Shown: positions 27,615-37,853, counted from the first letter of the stretch. The stretch: DNA of 64,000 bases from Cyclobacterium salsum (GCF_010119245.1 NZ_WNKG01000011.1:124001-188000), one strand, 5' to 3'. The notes: generated by a model from the letters alone, not told the origin. A program made the numbers and translations.

Positions 27615-29120
27615 TTAGAAGTGAGGCGTGATCTCTGCTTCGGCAGCTGGTAAGGCATAGTATTTGGTGATATTGGTAAAGGCATTGGATCGGAAGGTAG
27701 CTCCCTCAGGATAGTAATAGTCCTGTGGATTGGCCAAAGCTCTTTGTCCGAAATCGCCAATGATCTCTTGTACCCTGTCTGCGCGAGTGATGTCAAACCA
27801 CCTTTTGTTTTCAAAGGCCAACTCCACCCTTCTTTCGTTAAAGATGGCTTCTCGCATATCGGTCTGTCCGGAAGCATTGGTATCGTCCAATCCGGCCCGG
27901 CTTCGCACCTGATTCAGGTAGCCGGCAGCTTCTTCGGTTTTACCCTGCTCATTCAGTGCCTCGGCTAGGAATAACAAGACTTCCGCATAGCGGTAAATGG
28001 GCCAATTTATCCCATGGTTAAAGTGCAAATCATGGTGCTTGGCATATTTTTTAATGTACGGGTACACTTTGTCTTCCCGGTCACTACCCGCTATTTCCAC
28101 GTAGGCAATGGAAGCATCCTTTCTCAAATCGCCCTCTTCATAAGCAGCAATGATGTCCGGAGTAGGGATATTATTTCCTTCTCCATCCAGCGGTTGCGGA
28201 TTAGAGGTGCCGGTGATGGGCTGCAACTCATCTTGTGAAATCGGCCGGGGCATAAAGGCATACAAAAAGTCACTGTTCAATCCTTCCGGACCTTCAAGAT
28301 ATTGAATCTCAAACAGTGATTCTGCATTGTTTTTATTTCCCACGCTTTCAGAAAATACGTCTTCGTAATTGGGTATCAACTCGTACTCACCGCTGGTCAC
28401 TATGGCTTTAAGCAGGGTTTCTGCATCCTCCCAGCGCTTCTGGGTGATAAACACGTCCGCCAGTAACATCTGGGCGGCTCCCTTGGATGCCCTGCCCACT
28501 CCCTGCTGGGATCGAACGGGCAATAAATTAACAGCAGACTGAATGTCACCGATCAACTGGGTATAAATTTCAGCTTCGGGTGTTAAAGGCAATGCTGCTT
28601 CCTCTCTGGAAGTAACCGGAGTAAGGTGCAAGGGCACACTTCCGAAGTAACGGGCCAATTCATAATAGGCATATCCGCGTAAGAAAAGGGCCTGACCTTT
28701 CAGGTTATCCTTAGACGCCTGATCAAATTCTACATCGTCTATTTGGGACATTATTTCATTGGTTCTCGCAATGATCAGGTAGTCCTGCCGGTATTGATTC
28801 AGAACATGCACGTTGGAAGTGATTCCCTGTGCTTCTGGCAGGGCATGATCGGAAAGATCTTCCTGCTGCTCGGTAGCTCCAAAGTTGATGTTCCGTGCAT
28901 AAATCGTATTATCGGACCGCATTTCACATAGCAACCAGGACCGGTTATCGGCAATGGTTCTTAATGGGGCATAGGCTGCATTCACCGCTTGTTCAAAATC
29001 AGACTCTGTCTGATAGAAAGTAGCAGAGCTGAGGGCTGTTTCCGGGGCAATGGTCAAGAACTCTTCACAGCTTGACAGCATGATTCCCAAAAACGCCAGG
29101 ATGATATTTATTTTTTTCAT
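27615..29120 (-). CDS. RagB/SusD family nutrient-binding lipoprotein
   Basis: A 501-residue outer-membrane lipoprotein that caps its SusC partner and binds the nutrient. The lipobox is LGIMLSSC (Cys18). The N-terminal SusD pattern (EEFLTIAPETALSSATFYQTESDFEQAVNAAYAPLR), tetratricopeptide-like helices (LFLRGYAYYELARYFGSVPL) and the C-terminal block PIYRYAEVLLFLAEALNEQGKTEEA followed by NERRVELAFENKRWFDITR are all typical. It follows its SusC gene by 30 nt. The substrate is not readable from sequence. Confidence 0.95.
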   Translation of the reverse strand: MKKINIILAFLGIMLSSCEEFLTIAPETALSSATFYQTESDFEQAVNAAYAPLRTIADNRSWLLCEMRSDNTIYARNINFGATEQQEDLSDHALPEAQGITSNVHVLNQYRQDYLIIARTNEIMSQIDDVEFDQASKDNLKGQALFLRGYAYYELARYFGSVPLHLTPVTSREEAALPLTPEAEIYTQLIGDIQSAVNLLPVRSQQGVGRASKGAAQMLLADVFITQKRWEDAETLLKAIVTSGEYELIPNYEDVFSESVGNKNNAESLFEIQYLEGPEGLNSDFLYAFMPRPISQDELQPITGTSNPQPLDGEGNNIPTPDIIAAYEEGDLRKDASIAYVEIAGSDREDKVYPYIKKYAKHHDLHFNHGINWPIYRYAEVLLFLAEALNEQGKTEEAAGYLNQVRSRAGLDDTNASGQTDMREAIFNERRVELAFENKRWFDITRADRVQEIIGDFGQRALANPQDYYYPEGATFRSNAFTNITKYYALPAAEAEITPHF

Positions 29121-29150
29121 TTTTCAGTCAATTTTAGATGTAAAGCTTCT

Positions 29151-32100
29151 TTAGAAGGTAATATTCGCACCTACTGTAAAGGTTCTGGGAACAGGATAAC
29201 CGGTAAGGTCAACTCCCTGACTAAGGTTTCCTCCGTCGCCATTTCCATTATTTTGCTGACTGACTTCCGGATTAGGACCTCCCCAGTAGGGAGTAAAAAT
29301 GTACACATTTTGTACAGCAGCATAGACCCTGGCAGACTTAATTACATTTGCAATTGCCCCAAGATTGTATCCCAATGTGATATTCTTGATAGTGAAAAAG
29401 GAAGCATCCCAGACAAAGTTGCTGTTGGCCCAATCTCGTTCAATACCCGTCACGTTTCCTCCACCCACAGTGGTTCCGAAGATTCCCTCTCCCGGATCTT
29501 CCGGAGAACGAAAACGCTCAGTGGCCTTTTGAACCATATTAAATACCCCATCCAGGTTCGCCGTACTGAAAAGATGTCTCATGTACAACTCATTTCCATA
29601 GGAACCAGATCCGATGATATTCAAATCCCACTTTCCATATCGGAAATTATTGGTGATTCCATAAGTGAAATCTGGGAATGGATTGCCTATGATGGTTCGG
29701 TCATCGTTATCGCCACCAATGGAGATGATGCCATCTCCATTGATATCTTCCAATTTAATAGAGCCAACCGTGGAGCGACCCGGTACCTGAGGAGAACTGT
29801 TCAGGTCTTCCTCATTCATGTAGTTACCAAGCTTTCTCAATCCATAAAATTGTCCGAATGGTTGCCCTACCTGCGTGATATGTACGTTACCATACACCCG
29901 ATCGATGCCTTCAGCAAGATCCATTACCTTGTTGCGATTGAAAGAGATGTTGGCATTGGTGGTCCATACCAGTCTGCCTTGGGTGTTTCGCGAAGTTATT
30001 GCAAATTCATGACCCCAGAATTTGATCTCTCCAATGTTGTCCGTAAAGCTGCCGAATCCCGCTTCCTGCGGTATCTGCACGTTATACAACAGGTTGGTGG
30101 TGTTTTTGGTATAGAAATCATATACAAACTGGATGCGATCGTCAAATAATCCCAGGTCTAATCCGATGTCAAACTGCTGGGTGGTTTCCCATCCCAGAAA
30201 GGGATTCTGCAGGGAAGTAATGGCTGCACCCGGCACCACCGAATTGTTGAAAACATGATTCACCGTGTTGTTCACCAGGGCATACTGGGTATAGTTACCG
30301 ATGTTGTTATTACCAGTCACTCCGTAGCTACCCCTTACTTTCATAAAGGAAACCTTGTCACTGGTGTTCAGGAAGCCTTCGTCAGACATGACCCATCCGG
30401 CAGACACAGAAGGGAATACTCCCCAACGGTTTTCGGAACCAAATCGGGAAGACCCGTCCGCTCGTATAGCCGCGGTCAATAGGTATTTACCCTGGTAGTT
30501 GTAAGTCAATCGGCTTAGGAAAGAAGTCAGGGCCCACTCTTGAACGTCTGAGATCGTGCTTCCTCTGTTGATATTGATGGCTCCCTGAACGGTAGGGAGT
30601 CGGTCATCCGCATAGGTATTGGCGGCCACCTGGGTCCGATCCAGTCTGAACTTCTGGTTGGTAAACCCTCCCAATAGCTGGAAATTGTGGTCGTTGATGG
30701 ACTTGGTGTACGTTACCGTATTTTCGTTCAACCAACTGAATATTTCGCGATTATCCCGAACGGAGGAAGCCACCGTAGGAATGGCCACGTTCATTCCCGG
30801 AGTGGCGGTAGAAGGATTGAAATAGAAATACTTACTATTTCTGATTTCAGCATTGATGGTGGATTTGATTTCAAGCCCCTCTATAGGCTCATATTGCACA
30901 TACGCATTAGACAACAAATTGGTCTGCTTGGTCTCGTTAGTAATCTCCTGAGCAGATCTGACATAGTTTGGATAAGCAAATATATTTCCTGTTTCACTTG
31001 GGAATCGGTTGAAATAGGTCAGCTCCCCGTTATCATCGTAAATGGGCATATTAGGCCAGGTATGCAAGGCGTTAAACAAAATCCCCGTACCTCTGGATCC
31101 ATCGGTTCTGGGCGTATTGTCTCGTACATAGGTAGGAGCCAGGTTAAAACCCATGGTTAGTTTATCTGAAGCCGTGTAATCAGTGTTTAATCGCAATGAA
31201 AACCGTTCGTAATCGGTATTCAATACCACACCTTCCTGGTCAAAATAGCCTGCCACCACTGAAGTTCGCATTTTCTCGGTGTTGGAGTTTATCGTCAGGT
31301 TATAGTTCGTAATAGGAGCGGTCTGCAGCAAGGCATCGTACCAATCCTGAGTCTGTCCTTCGTATTGGGAAGGGTTCTGGAACATGTCTGGTACGGGTCT
31401 TCCCGCATCTTCAAAATATTCCTTCTTAAACTGAGCAAATTCTACCGCATCCATCATTTCCAGACGGTTGTAATGAGGTACATTTTGCAAACCTGTATAC
31501 ACGTTCAAGGCAACGGAGGATTGTCCCGCTTTTCCTCTTTTGGTGGTTATCAAGACCACGCCGTTTGCAGCACGGGATCCATACAAGGAGGTAGACGCTG
31601 CATCTTTCAGAATGGTAATGTCCTGAATTTCGTCTGGGTTCAATGTGGAAATATCTCCAGTAATCGGAAATCCATCAACTACATACAATGGATCACTACC
31701 AGCGGAAACAGATAACTGTCCTCTGATCCGAACATTCATTCCCTGTCCGGGCTTTCCAGTGGTTTGGTTGATCTGCACACCGGCCAGCTGTCCCTGAAGC
31801 TTCTGGGCCATTTGTGTAGCTGGTATGTCCATCAGGTCATCTCCCTGGATGGTTTGCACCGAACCGGTGATTTCCTTCTTCAACTGGCTACCGTAACCCA
31901 CGACCACTACTTCGGTCAGGTCACTCATGGAAGATGCCAACACGATTTCATATTCCGTTTGGCCTCCCTGCACGGGAATTTCCCGTGTTGCGTATCCGAT
32001 GTAACTAACGGTTAACACCTCACCGGCTGCCGCTTCTACCTGAAACCTACCGTCCAGGTCGGTAACCGTGCCGCGGGTGGTTCCTTTTACCAGGACGGAA

Positions 32101-32246
32101 ACTCCCGGTAACGTTTCATTGTCTCCCTCTGAGCGCACCACACCCGAGACGGTGCTTTGCGCATAAGATGCGAAGGTCAATAGCATGGCCGCCATGAAAG
32201 CAATCAGGCGCCTGCTATCCAAAATTGGGTAGCAATCTTTTTTCAT
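29151..32246 (-). CDS. SusC/RagA family TonB-linked outer-membrane transporter
   Basis: A 1031-residue outer-membrane transporter. After a signal peptide ending near FASYAQ come a carboxypeptidase-D-like domain (about 32-108, GVVRSEGDNETLPGVSVLVKG), a plug domain (about 115-235, with ILKDAASTSLYGSRAANGVVLITTKRG), and a 22-strand barrel ending in Phe (VGANITF). There is no N-terminal STN signalling domain, so it is not a sigma/anti-sigma transducer. It forms a pair with the SusD gene 30 nt downstream. A 10-bp tandem motif (CTATCCTGCA) shared with the other SusC gene lies about 90 nt upstream. Confidence 0.95.
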   Translation of the reverse strand: MKKDCYPILDSRRLIAFMAAMLLTFASYAQSTVSGVVRSEGDNETLPGVSVLVKGTTRGTVTDLDGRFQVEAAAGEVLTVSYIGYATREIPVQGGQTEYEIVLASSMSDLTEVVVVGYGSQLKKEITGSVQTIQGDDLMDIPATQMAQKLQGQLAGVQINQTTGKPGQGMNVRIRGQLSVSAGSDPLYVVDGFPITGDISTLNPDEIQDITILKDAASTSLYGSRAANGVVLITTKRGKAGQSSVALNVYTGLQNVPHYNRLEMMDAVEFAQFKKEYFEDAGRPVPDMFQNPSQYEGQTQDWYDALLQTAPITNYNLTINSNTEKMRTSVVAGYFDQEGVVLNTDYERFSLRLNTDYTASDKLTMGFNLAPTYVRDNTPRTDGSRGTGILFNALHTWPNMPIYDDNGELTYFNRFPSETGNIFAYPNYVRSAQEITNETKQTNLLSNAYVQYEPIEGLEIKSTINAEIRNSKYFYFNPSTATPGMNVAIPTVASSVRDNREIFSWLNENTVTYTKSINDHNFQLLGGFTNQKFRLDRTQVAANTYADDRLPTVQGAININRGSTISDVQEWALTSFLSRLTYNYQGKYLLTAAIRADGSSRFGSENRWGVFPSVSAGWVMSDEGFLNTSDKVSFMKVRGSYGVTGNNNIGNYTQYALVNNTVNHVFNNSVVPGAAITSLQNPFLGWETTQQFDIGLDLGLFDDRIQFVYDFYTKNTTNLLYNVQIPQEAGFGSFTDNIGEIKFWGHEFAITSRNTQGRLVWTTNANISFNRNKVMDLAEGIDRVYGNVHITQVGQPFGQFYGLRKLGNYMNEEDLNSSPQVPGRSTVGSIKLEDINGDGIISIGGDNDDRTIIGNPFPDFTYGITNNFRYGKWDLNIIGSGSYGNELYMRHLFSTANLDGVFNMVQKATERFRSPEDPGEGIFGTTVGGGNVTGIERDWANSNFVWDASFFTIKNITLGYNLGAIANVIKSARVYAAVQNVYIFTPYWGGPNPEVSQQNNGNGDGGNLSQGVDLTGYPVPRTFTVGANITF

Positions 32247-32604
32247 AATAAATAGGTTAAATGAATGGATTTATTCTAAAACCTCCAGGTGTTATACCCG
32301 AAATTTTCCTAAATAAAAACGATATTCCTTCCAGAACTATCCTGCACTGTGCTGAATATGATTTCAATCAGTCCTTTTGAAAAAGCCAGGCTTTGTTAAA
32401 CAACTGTTTGACAAAAAATTATTTACCAAAATTAATTTCTGTTTAAGGATAAAATAGAAGGATTGCTGGAAGCCGCTCCGGTAATCCTTCCCGCAAAGGA
32501 AATTTTCTATGGATATTAAAAAATAGCGAATCAAAAAAGTCTTCCGAAATAAACTGTTTTCTACAGTTCATAACGGAAGACTTTTAACTTATCCATTTCT
32601 ATTC
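32247..32604. promoter_or_regulatory. Intergenic region with SusC promoter, shared motif and hairpins
   Basis: 358 bases between the two SusCD pairs. It holds, from the SusC start outwards, a shared word ACTATCCTGCACT at 32336-32348, an AT-rich stretch, a 7-bp hairpin (AAGGATT and AATCCTT, 32458-32489), and the terminator of the other pair. No gene seen. The promoter of the SusC gene at 32246 is expected here. Confidence 0.5.
32534..32586 (-). terminator. Terminator after the second SusCD pair
   Basis: Stem AAAAGTCTTCCG with CGGAAGACTTTT around an inner hairpin (AACTG and CAGTT), with a T-run on the reverse strand; 18 nt after the SusD stop at 32605. Confidence 0.82.
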
Positions 32605-34113
32605 TTAATAACCCGGATTCTGGGTGAGTTCCGAATTGATCCGGATTTGATCCTGCGGAATCGGAAACAGAATCTCGTGGGCTTCAAAGATAAAATCACC
32701 ATTCGAAAAAGGAATCCCCTCCCTGGAAGTGGTTGGATTGGCACGCTCCTGCAGGCCATAAGCATTCAGAAAACTCACCAACTCTTGGGTTTCCATGGTT
32801 CGTTTCAAATCAAACCAACGATGATTCTCAAAGGCCAGTTCAATCCGACGTTCGTCGAGTACGGCCTCCCGGAAAGCATCCTGGCCTAACCCGCTCAGGG
32901 GATCCAAGCCTGCTCGGTCCCTTATCTCATTCAGATAGCCATAGGCAACGCCGGTAGGGCCATCTACTTCGTTGATCGCCTCCGCTAACATCAGCAATAC
33001 ATCGGCATACCGGATTACGGGCCAGTTGTCATTGGTAACGCCCCGAATCGAATGAGGATGATTGTACTTATTGATAAAAGGGACTCCTACGTATTCCCCG
33101 TCCAGGTCGGTGTACCCTTCTTTCAGGGAAACTTCTTTTCTCAGGTCACCCTCTTCGTAGGCGGCGATGATGTCATTGCTTGGCGTGTTCCATCCACCGC
33201 CTTCCTGGCCTGGGAAATCTATTACTGCACCAAAGGACTCCCGGGGTGCGAAGGTGTAGATAAAGTTACTGTTTACACCAAACTGATTGTCTCCCTGGTA
33301 CTGAATATCCCAGACAGACTCCTGGTGGTTTTTGTTTTGCGGGTCAAAAATATCCGCATAATCAGCTAATAAATCGTAACCCATTGAGGTGACCTGGTCC
33401 AGGGCATCGATCGCCAGTCCGTAATTTCCGCGTGTCAGATGAACCTTTCCCAACAGACTAAGCGCCGCTCCCTTGGTCACCCGACCTACCTGATCGGAAT
33501 CATAGCTGACAGGTAGCGCATTGACGGCCGTATTCAAATCCGATAGTATCTGTTGATACACCGTTTCCACCGGTTGACGTTCGTATTCGAAAGCTTCCGC
33601 CGGAGAGTTTACCGGTTCCGTAATGATGATCACATCCCCAAAGTGCTGTACCAGGTGAAAATACAAATACGCCCGGATAAATTTCAATTCCCCTTCCGAA
33701 CGGGTTTTAATCGCCTCACTGGCAACAGATTCGGGCAATTTAGACAGGGTGGTATTCACGTTGACCATCACCCCATAGGTACTATTGTACAGGTTGGTAA
33801 TATTGGGAGTAGCTGGGTTGTACTGCCAAAATTCCAGGGCTTCCAGGGATGGTCCACTTCCCCGGTTACCCGGGTTAAAATGCAGGGTGGTATTGTCGGA
33901 TATAAACTCCGTGTATTGCCATTGATTTAAGTGCAAGGGCCTAAGTTGTCCATACACCCCATTCACCGCCTGAATTACCTGGGTTTCGGTCTGGTAGAAA
34001 TTATCTGATACCAGAACAGTGGGATCGGTTTTGTTCAGAAACTCCTCATCGCAAGCAGTAAAAGCCAGCAAGGAGCCCAGACAAATTAATTTTATATGCA
34101 TGTATTTTTTCAT
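32605..34113 (-). CDS. RagB/SusD family nutrient-binding lipoprotein
   Basis: A 502-residue SusD homologue with lipobox LLAFTAC (Cys21). Hallmarks: EEFLNKTDPTVLVSDNFYQTETQVIQAVNGVYGQLR at the N-terminus, KFIRAYLYFHLVQHFGDVIIIT helices, WPVIRYADVLLMLAEAINE, and LDERRIELAFENHRWFDLKRT near the C-terminus; it ends in NPGY. It is clearly related to the SusD at 27615 and differs enough to suggest another ligand or an old duplication. It follows its SusC gene by 19 nt and is closed by a terminator. Confidence 0.95.
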   Translation of the reverse strand: MKKYMHIKLICLGSLLAFTACDEEFLNKTDPTVLVSDNFYQTETQVIQAVNGVYGQLRPLHLNQWQYTEFISDNTTLHFNPGNRGSGPSLEALEFWQYNPATPNITNLYNSTYGVMVNVNTTLSKLPESVASEAIKTRSEGELKFIRAYLYFHLVQHFGDVIIITEPVNSPAEAFEYERQPVETVYQQILSDLNTAVNALPVSYDSDQVGRVTKGAALSLLGKVHLTRGNYGLAIDALDQVTSMGYDLLADYADIFDPQNKNHQESVWDIQYQGDNQFGVNSNFIYTFAPRESFGAVIDFPGQEGGGWNTPSNDIIAAYEEGDLRKEVSLKEGYTDLDGEYVGVPFINKYNHPHSIRGVTNDNWPVIRYADVLLMLAEAINEVDGPTGVAYGYLNEIRDRAGLDPLSGLGQDAFREAVLDERRIELAFENHRWFDLKRTMETQELVSFLNAYGLQERANPTTSREGIPFSNGDFIFEAHEILFPIPQDQIRINSELTQNPGY

Positions 34114-34132
34114 CTCTTCGGTAGTTTACTAA

Positions 34133-37100
34133 TTAAAATCTGATGGTCGCGCCCAAGGTAAACGTCCTGGGCATGGGGTAGGCTTCATCATCCACTCCTA
34201 TATTTATCCCTCCCCTTTGGTTGATCTCCGGATTGGTACCTGGAAAGGAAGTGAAAAGGAAGGGATTTTCTGCACTGAAAAACACCCTGGCATTGGGTAT
34301 TACCGGATTTTGAGGGATGGTGTACCCAAGGGTAATGTTCCTTAGCCACACGTGGGTAGCATCGTACACGTACCTGGAATTGGATTCCCGCTGCCACTTC
34401 CAGGTGTTGGTCGTAGCCCCCCGGCCATCACCCGGGTTTTCGGCAGATCGCCAGCGGTTGACACCGGACTGCAGGATGTTGAATACCCCGTCCATATTCA
34501 TGGTCGTAGCTTCTATGTTCCGGAATACGTCGTAGTCAAAGGCTCCTGTAAACATGAAGTTAAAGTCAAAGCTTTTATAGTCCCCTCCAAGCGTAAATCC
34601 CAATATATAAGCGGGATGCGGATTACCTATTTCTATCATATCCTGCTGGTCGTAGGAAATTTCCCCGTCACCATTCGCATCGAAATATTTGTAGGTACCG
34701 GGGATGGCTCCGTCCTGAGTTGGCCAGGCTTCGATTTCATCTTCGGTATCAAAAATGCCCATCATGCGAAAACCATGGAGCATGGAAACCGGCCGGCCCA
34801 CCTGAGAAACATTATAGGTGCTGTAGAAACCACCCGACCAGATTTCGTCATTTTCACCCCTGATTTCCAACACCTTGTTACGGTTGATAGTCAGGTTTAA
34901 ATTGCTTCGCAGATTTAGTTGGTTGATCCGGGTCCGGTAATCCAATGCCAGTTCCAATCCCCTGTTTTGTACCTGTCCTACATTATCCAGCGACTGGGTA
35001 AAACCGGAGATGACCGGCATTTCTACCGACAACAGCATGTTGTCCGTTAATCGGTTGTAATACTCCGCTGTCAGTATCAAGCGGTTGTCAAACATGGCCA
35101 GATCCAGGCCGATATCTGTTTGTTGGGATTGCTCCCAGCCCAGATTGGCGTTAGCAAAATTGGACAAGACCTGCCCATTGGCAATGGCACCTCCCAGAAC
35201 ATAGTTCGAGATACGCAGGTTGGACAAACTGGAGTAATTCCCGATGGCATTGTTACCGGTAATCCCATAGCTGGCCCTCAATTTCAGATCGGTAATCCAA
35301 TTGGTCTGTGGCATGAAGGATTCTTCTGAAATCCGCCAACCGGCAGAAAAGGCAGGAAAGTCCCCCCACTTATTATTCGCACCAAATCGGGAACTGCCTT
35401 CCCGACGGTAGGAAGCGGAAAAGAGGTATTTGTCGTTAAAGGAATAATTGACTCGGGCAAAATAGGCCATCAGACTCCAATCCGCCTCTCCGGAAGTTGA
35501 GGTTTGCCGAATGGCCGCGCTCAGGTATTGGACCTGATCATTGGCAAATTCGTTGCCGTTGCCTTGCAGGTATTTAAAGGTTTCTTCCTGAGCTGAAAAA
35601 CCCAAAAGTCCTTCCACTCGATGACTACCCAAAATTTTATTATAAGAAAGTAACTGATCGGCTGCGATATTCAACACCTCGTTTCTTCTCTGGTATAAGG
35701 TCGCCTCTCTGGGAGGAGCCTGATTGAAACCAGTTCCTGCCAGGGTGGATGGCCTGAATTCCTTCTGGTCGGTACCTTCCAGTCTGGCATTTACCGAAGT
35801 CCGGAATTTGAAGTTTTTCAAAAAACTGAATTCCAGGTAGCCATTGGTCAGAATGTTGTTCTCAGACCGGTTTCGTTCCATTTCATGCAGTTCCTGTACC
35901 ACATTGGCCGTTCCAAAAACGCCATGGGTGCCCCCGATAAAGTCATTAAAACTCCCATCTTCATTGTACACTGGATACCGGGGATCTGCCCAAAGTGACC
36001 GACCTATTAACGCACTTCTGCCGTCGGTAGAAGCATAATCTTCCCGGGAATGGGAAGCCGCAATGTTCCAGCCCATACTGATAAAATCATTGATCTTGCC
36101 GTCGATATTGGCCCGCACGTTAAATCGTTCGAAACCCGTCTCGATAACGGCACCTTCCTGATTGATATAGCCCACCGACACCAGGGAGCGAATATCTCCC
36201 TTTCCGGCCGTAAGGGTGGCGTTGTAATTCTGAAATTGTGCATTTTGATTCATGATCTCCTCAAACCAATCTGTAGAAACAGTGGTCTGCTCGGGAAACC
36301 GGAATTCCAGGGGAATTTCCTCCAGGTCAGGCTCTCGTTGCTCGAAATAGCGGATCCTGTCTACGAAACTATCGTGCTTGAACTGGGCAAACTCAGGACC
36401 GTTCATCATGCGGGTTCTTCTCCCGTCAGGAACGTTCTGAATGCCTTGGTTGACGACGAAGTCCAGGCTTACCACGCCATCTTTAGCCGATTTGGTGGTA
36501 ATCACGATCACACCATTGGAACCCCTGGCACCATAAATGGCCGTTGAGGCGGCATCTTTTAGCACCGTCATGCTCTCAATGTCGGCTGGATTCAGGTTTT
36601 GTCCCAGGGAGGTTCCTACCGGAAATCCATCCACCACGTACAGGGGTTGGCTGCCTGCTCCCAGGGAGCCAATTCCCCGGATCGTTACTTCCATTTCCTC
36701 ACCAGGCCTTCCACTGGTCTGCCTTACCTGAACTCCGGCGGCCTGACCTTGCAAGAGGCGGGAAACATTGGTAGTAGGTACTTCCCCAATATTTTCCATA
36801 TTGATGACGGAAACCGCCGAGGTGATGTCCGCTTTTCGTTGAGAGCCATAGCCCATTACCACGACTTCACCCAAATCTCCCATGGAGGGTTCCATAATAA
36901 TTTCGTAGTTGGTCTGGCCTCCGGTGACGGCTACTTCCTTGGTTTCAAATCCAATAAAACTAATGGTAAGTGTTTCTCCGGAAGATGCCTGAATGGCAAA
37001 CTCTCCGTCCATATTGGTGACCGTTCCCCGGGAGGTTCCGTTCACCAAAATGGATACACCCGGTAGGGGTTCGGAATCCTCTGCTGCCAGGACTCTCCCT

Positions 37101-37207
37101 GTAATCTGCCCTGTATCCTGGGAATATCCGGAAAAGGTAATTACTAAAAGAAAAGCCATAAACACCGTCCGAAACCCGATTAAGTGTGGTTTGTAACCTG
37201 TTTTCAT
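34133..37207 (-). CDS. SusC/RagA family TonB-linked outer-membrane transporter
   Basis: A 1024-residue outer-membrane transporter. The start MKTGYKPHLIGFRTVFMAFLLVITFSGYSQ (37207) is chosen because it gives a proper signal peptide; the longer frame to 37264 does not. Order: carboxypeptidase-D-like domain (about 33-108), plug (about 115-235, VLKDAASTAIYGARGSNGVIVITTKS), barrel ending in Phe (GATIRF). No STN domain. Pairs with the SusD gene 19 nt downstream. About 63-83 nt upstream is the tandem motif CTATCCTGCA CTATCCTGCC. Confidence 0.95.
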   Translation of the reverse strand: MKTGYKPHLIGFRTVFMAFLLVITFSGYSQDTGQITGRVLAAEDSEPLPGVSILVNGTSRGTVTNMDGEFAIQASSGETLTISFIGFETKEVAVTGGQTNYEIIMEPSMGDLGEVVVMGYGSQRKADITSAVSVINMENIGEVPTTNVSRLLQGQAAGVQVRQTSGRPGEEMEVTIRGIGSLGAGSQPLYVVDGFPVGTSLGQNLNPADIESMTVLKDAASTAIYGARGSNGVIVITTKSAKDGVVSLDFVVNQGIQNVPDGRRTRMMNGPEFAQFKHDSFVDRIRYFEQREPDLEEIPLEFRFPEQTTVSTDWFEEIMNQNAQFQNYNATLTAGKGDIRSLVSVGYINQEGAVIETGFERFNVRANIDGKINDFISMGWNIAASHSREDYASTDGRSALIGRSLWADPRYPVYNEDGSFNDFIGGTHGVFGTANVVQELHEMERNRSENNILTNGYLEFSFLKNFKFRTSVNARLEGTDQKEFRPSTLAGTGFNQAPPREATLYQRRNEVLNIAADQLLSYNKILGSHRVEGLLGFSAQEETFKYLQGNGNEFANDQVQYLSAAIRQTSTSGEADWSLMAYFARVNYSFNDKYLFSASYRREGSSRFGANNKWGDFPAFSAGWRISEESFMPQTNWITDLKLRASYGITGNNAIGNYSSLSNLRISNYVLGGAIANGQVLSNFANANLGWEQSQQTDIGLDLAMFDNRLILTAEYYNRLTDNMLLSVEMPVISGFTQSLDNVGQVQNRGLELALDYRTRINQLNLRSNLNLTINRNKVLEIRGENDEIWSGGFYSTYNVSQVGRPVSMLHGFRMMGIFDTEDEIEAWPTQDGAIPGTYKYFDANGDGEISYDQQDMIEIGNPHPAYILGFTLGGDYKSFDFNFMFTGAFDYDVFRNIEATTMNMDGVFNILQSGVNRWRSAENPGDGRGATTNTWKWQRESNSRYVYDATHVWLRNITLGYTIPQNPVIPNARVFFSAENPFLFTSFPGTNPEINQRGGINIGVDDEAYPMPRTFTLGATIRF

Positions 37208-37268
37208 AATCTTTTGTGTTTGGTTAAATTGATTTATGTCAATTAAATAAACCCAAAAGATCAAGCAA

Positions 37269-37290
37269 TACTATCCTGCACTATCCTGCC
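37269..37290 (-). promoter_or_regulatory. Tandem 10-bp motif upstream of SusC
   Basis: On the forward strand the sequence reads CTATCCTGCA directly followed by CTATCCTGCC, 63-83 nt before the SusC start at 37207. The first unit and its flanks recur at 32336-32348 before the other SusC gene, where the second unit is diverged. A 10-bp spacing puts both copies on one face of the helix, as expected for a dimeric regulator. Confidence 0.45.
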
Positions 37291-37429
37291 TAAATAAAAT
37301 TTTATAGTGATAAAAAACTAACTTAAAAATACATTACTTGGTATATCTCTATTAAAAAAGATAAAAATGAAACGGTTAGTTACCTGGTTCGTCCCGGAAG
37401 TCAAATTGGCTTAGTGGAATTAATGCACA

Positions 37430-37457
37430 AAAAAAGGGGGCAAAAGCCCCCCTTTTC
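37430..37457 (-). terminator. Terminator of the rpsP-rplS operon
   Basis: Stem GGGGGC with GCCCCC around an AAAA loop; on the reverse strand it is followed by a run of T. It lies 31 nt after the rplS stop. Confidence 0.85.
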
Positions 37458-37487
37458 TACTATTACTAATATTTAATTCGGATAAAC

Positions 37488-37853
37488 TTACTTTTTTACC
37501 CTGATCTTTTCCTTGATTTTTGCAGACTTACCCTGTCTTCCTCTCAGGTAGAACAATTTGGCCCTGCGGACTTTGCCTTCTCGCAGGACTTCAATTTTTT
37601 CTAAGCTTGGGGAGATGATGGGAAATATTCGCTCTACACCAATACTGTTGGACACCTTTCTTACCGTGAAGGTTTCACCATTGGAATTTACATTTTTCCG
37701 CTGGATGACCGTACCCTGAAACTGCTGGATACGCTCCTTGTTTCCTTCTGTAATTTTCACGTGAACGTTGACCGTATCCCCGGCTTTGAAGGCAGGAAAT
37801 TTGGATCGTGCGTCTTTGTAATCCTGTTCTACGAATTTAAGTAGTTCGCTCAT
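37488..37853 (-). CDS. rplS: 50S ribosomal protein L19
   Basis: A 121-residue ribosomal protein located at the interface between the large and small subunits. The family pattern is complete: [29 protein letters not shown], the [25 protein letters not shown] block and the basic [21 protein letters not shown] tail. Last gene of rpsP-rimM-trmD-rplS, 58 nt after trmD, followed by a terminator. Confidence 0.97.
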   Translation of the reverse strand: MSELLKFVEQDYKDARSKFPAFKAGDTVNVHVKITEGNKERIQQFQGTVIQRKNVNSNGETFTVRKVSNSIGVERIFPIISPSLEKIEVLREGKVRRAKLFYLRGRQGKSAKIKEKIRVKK

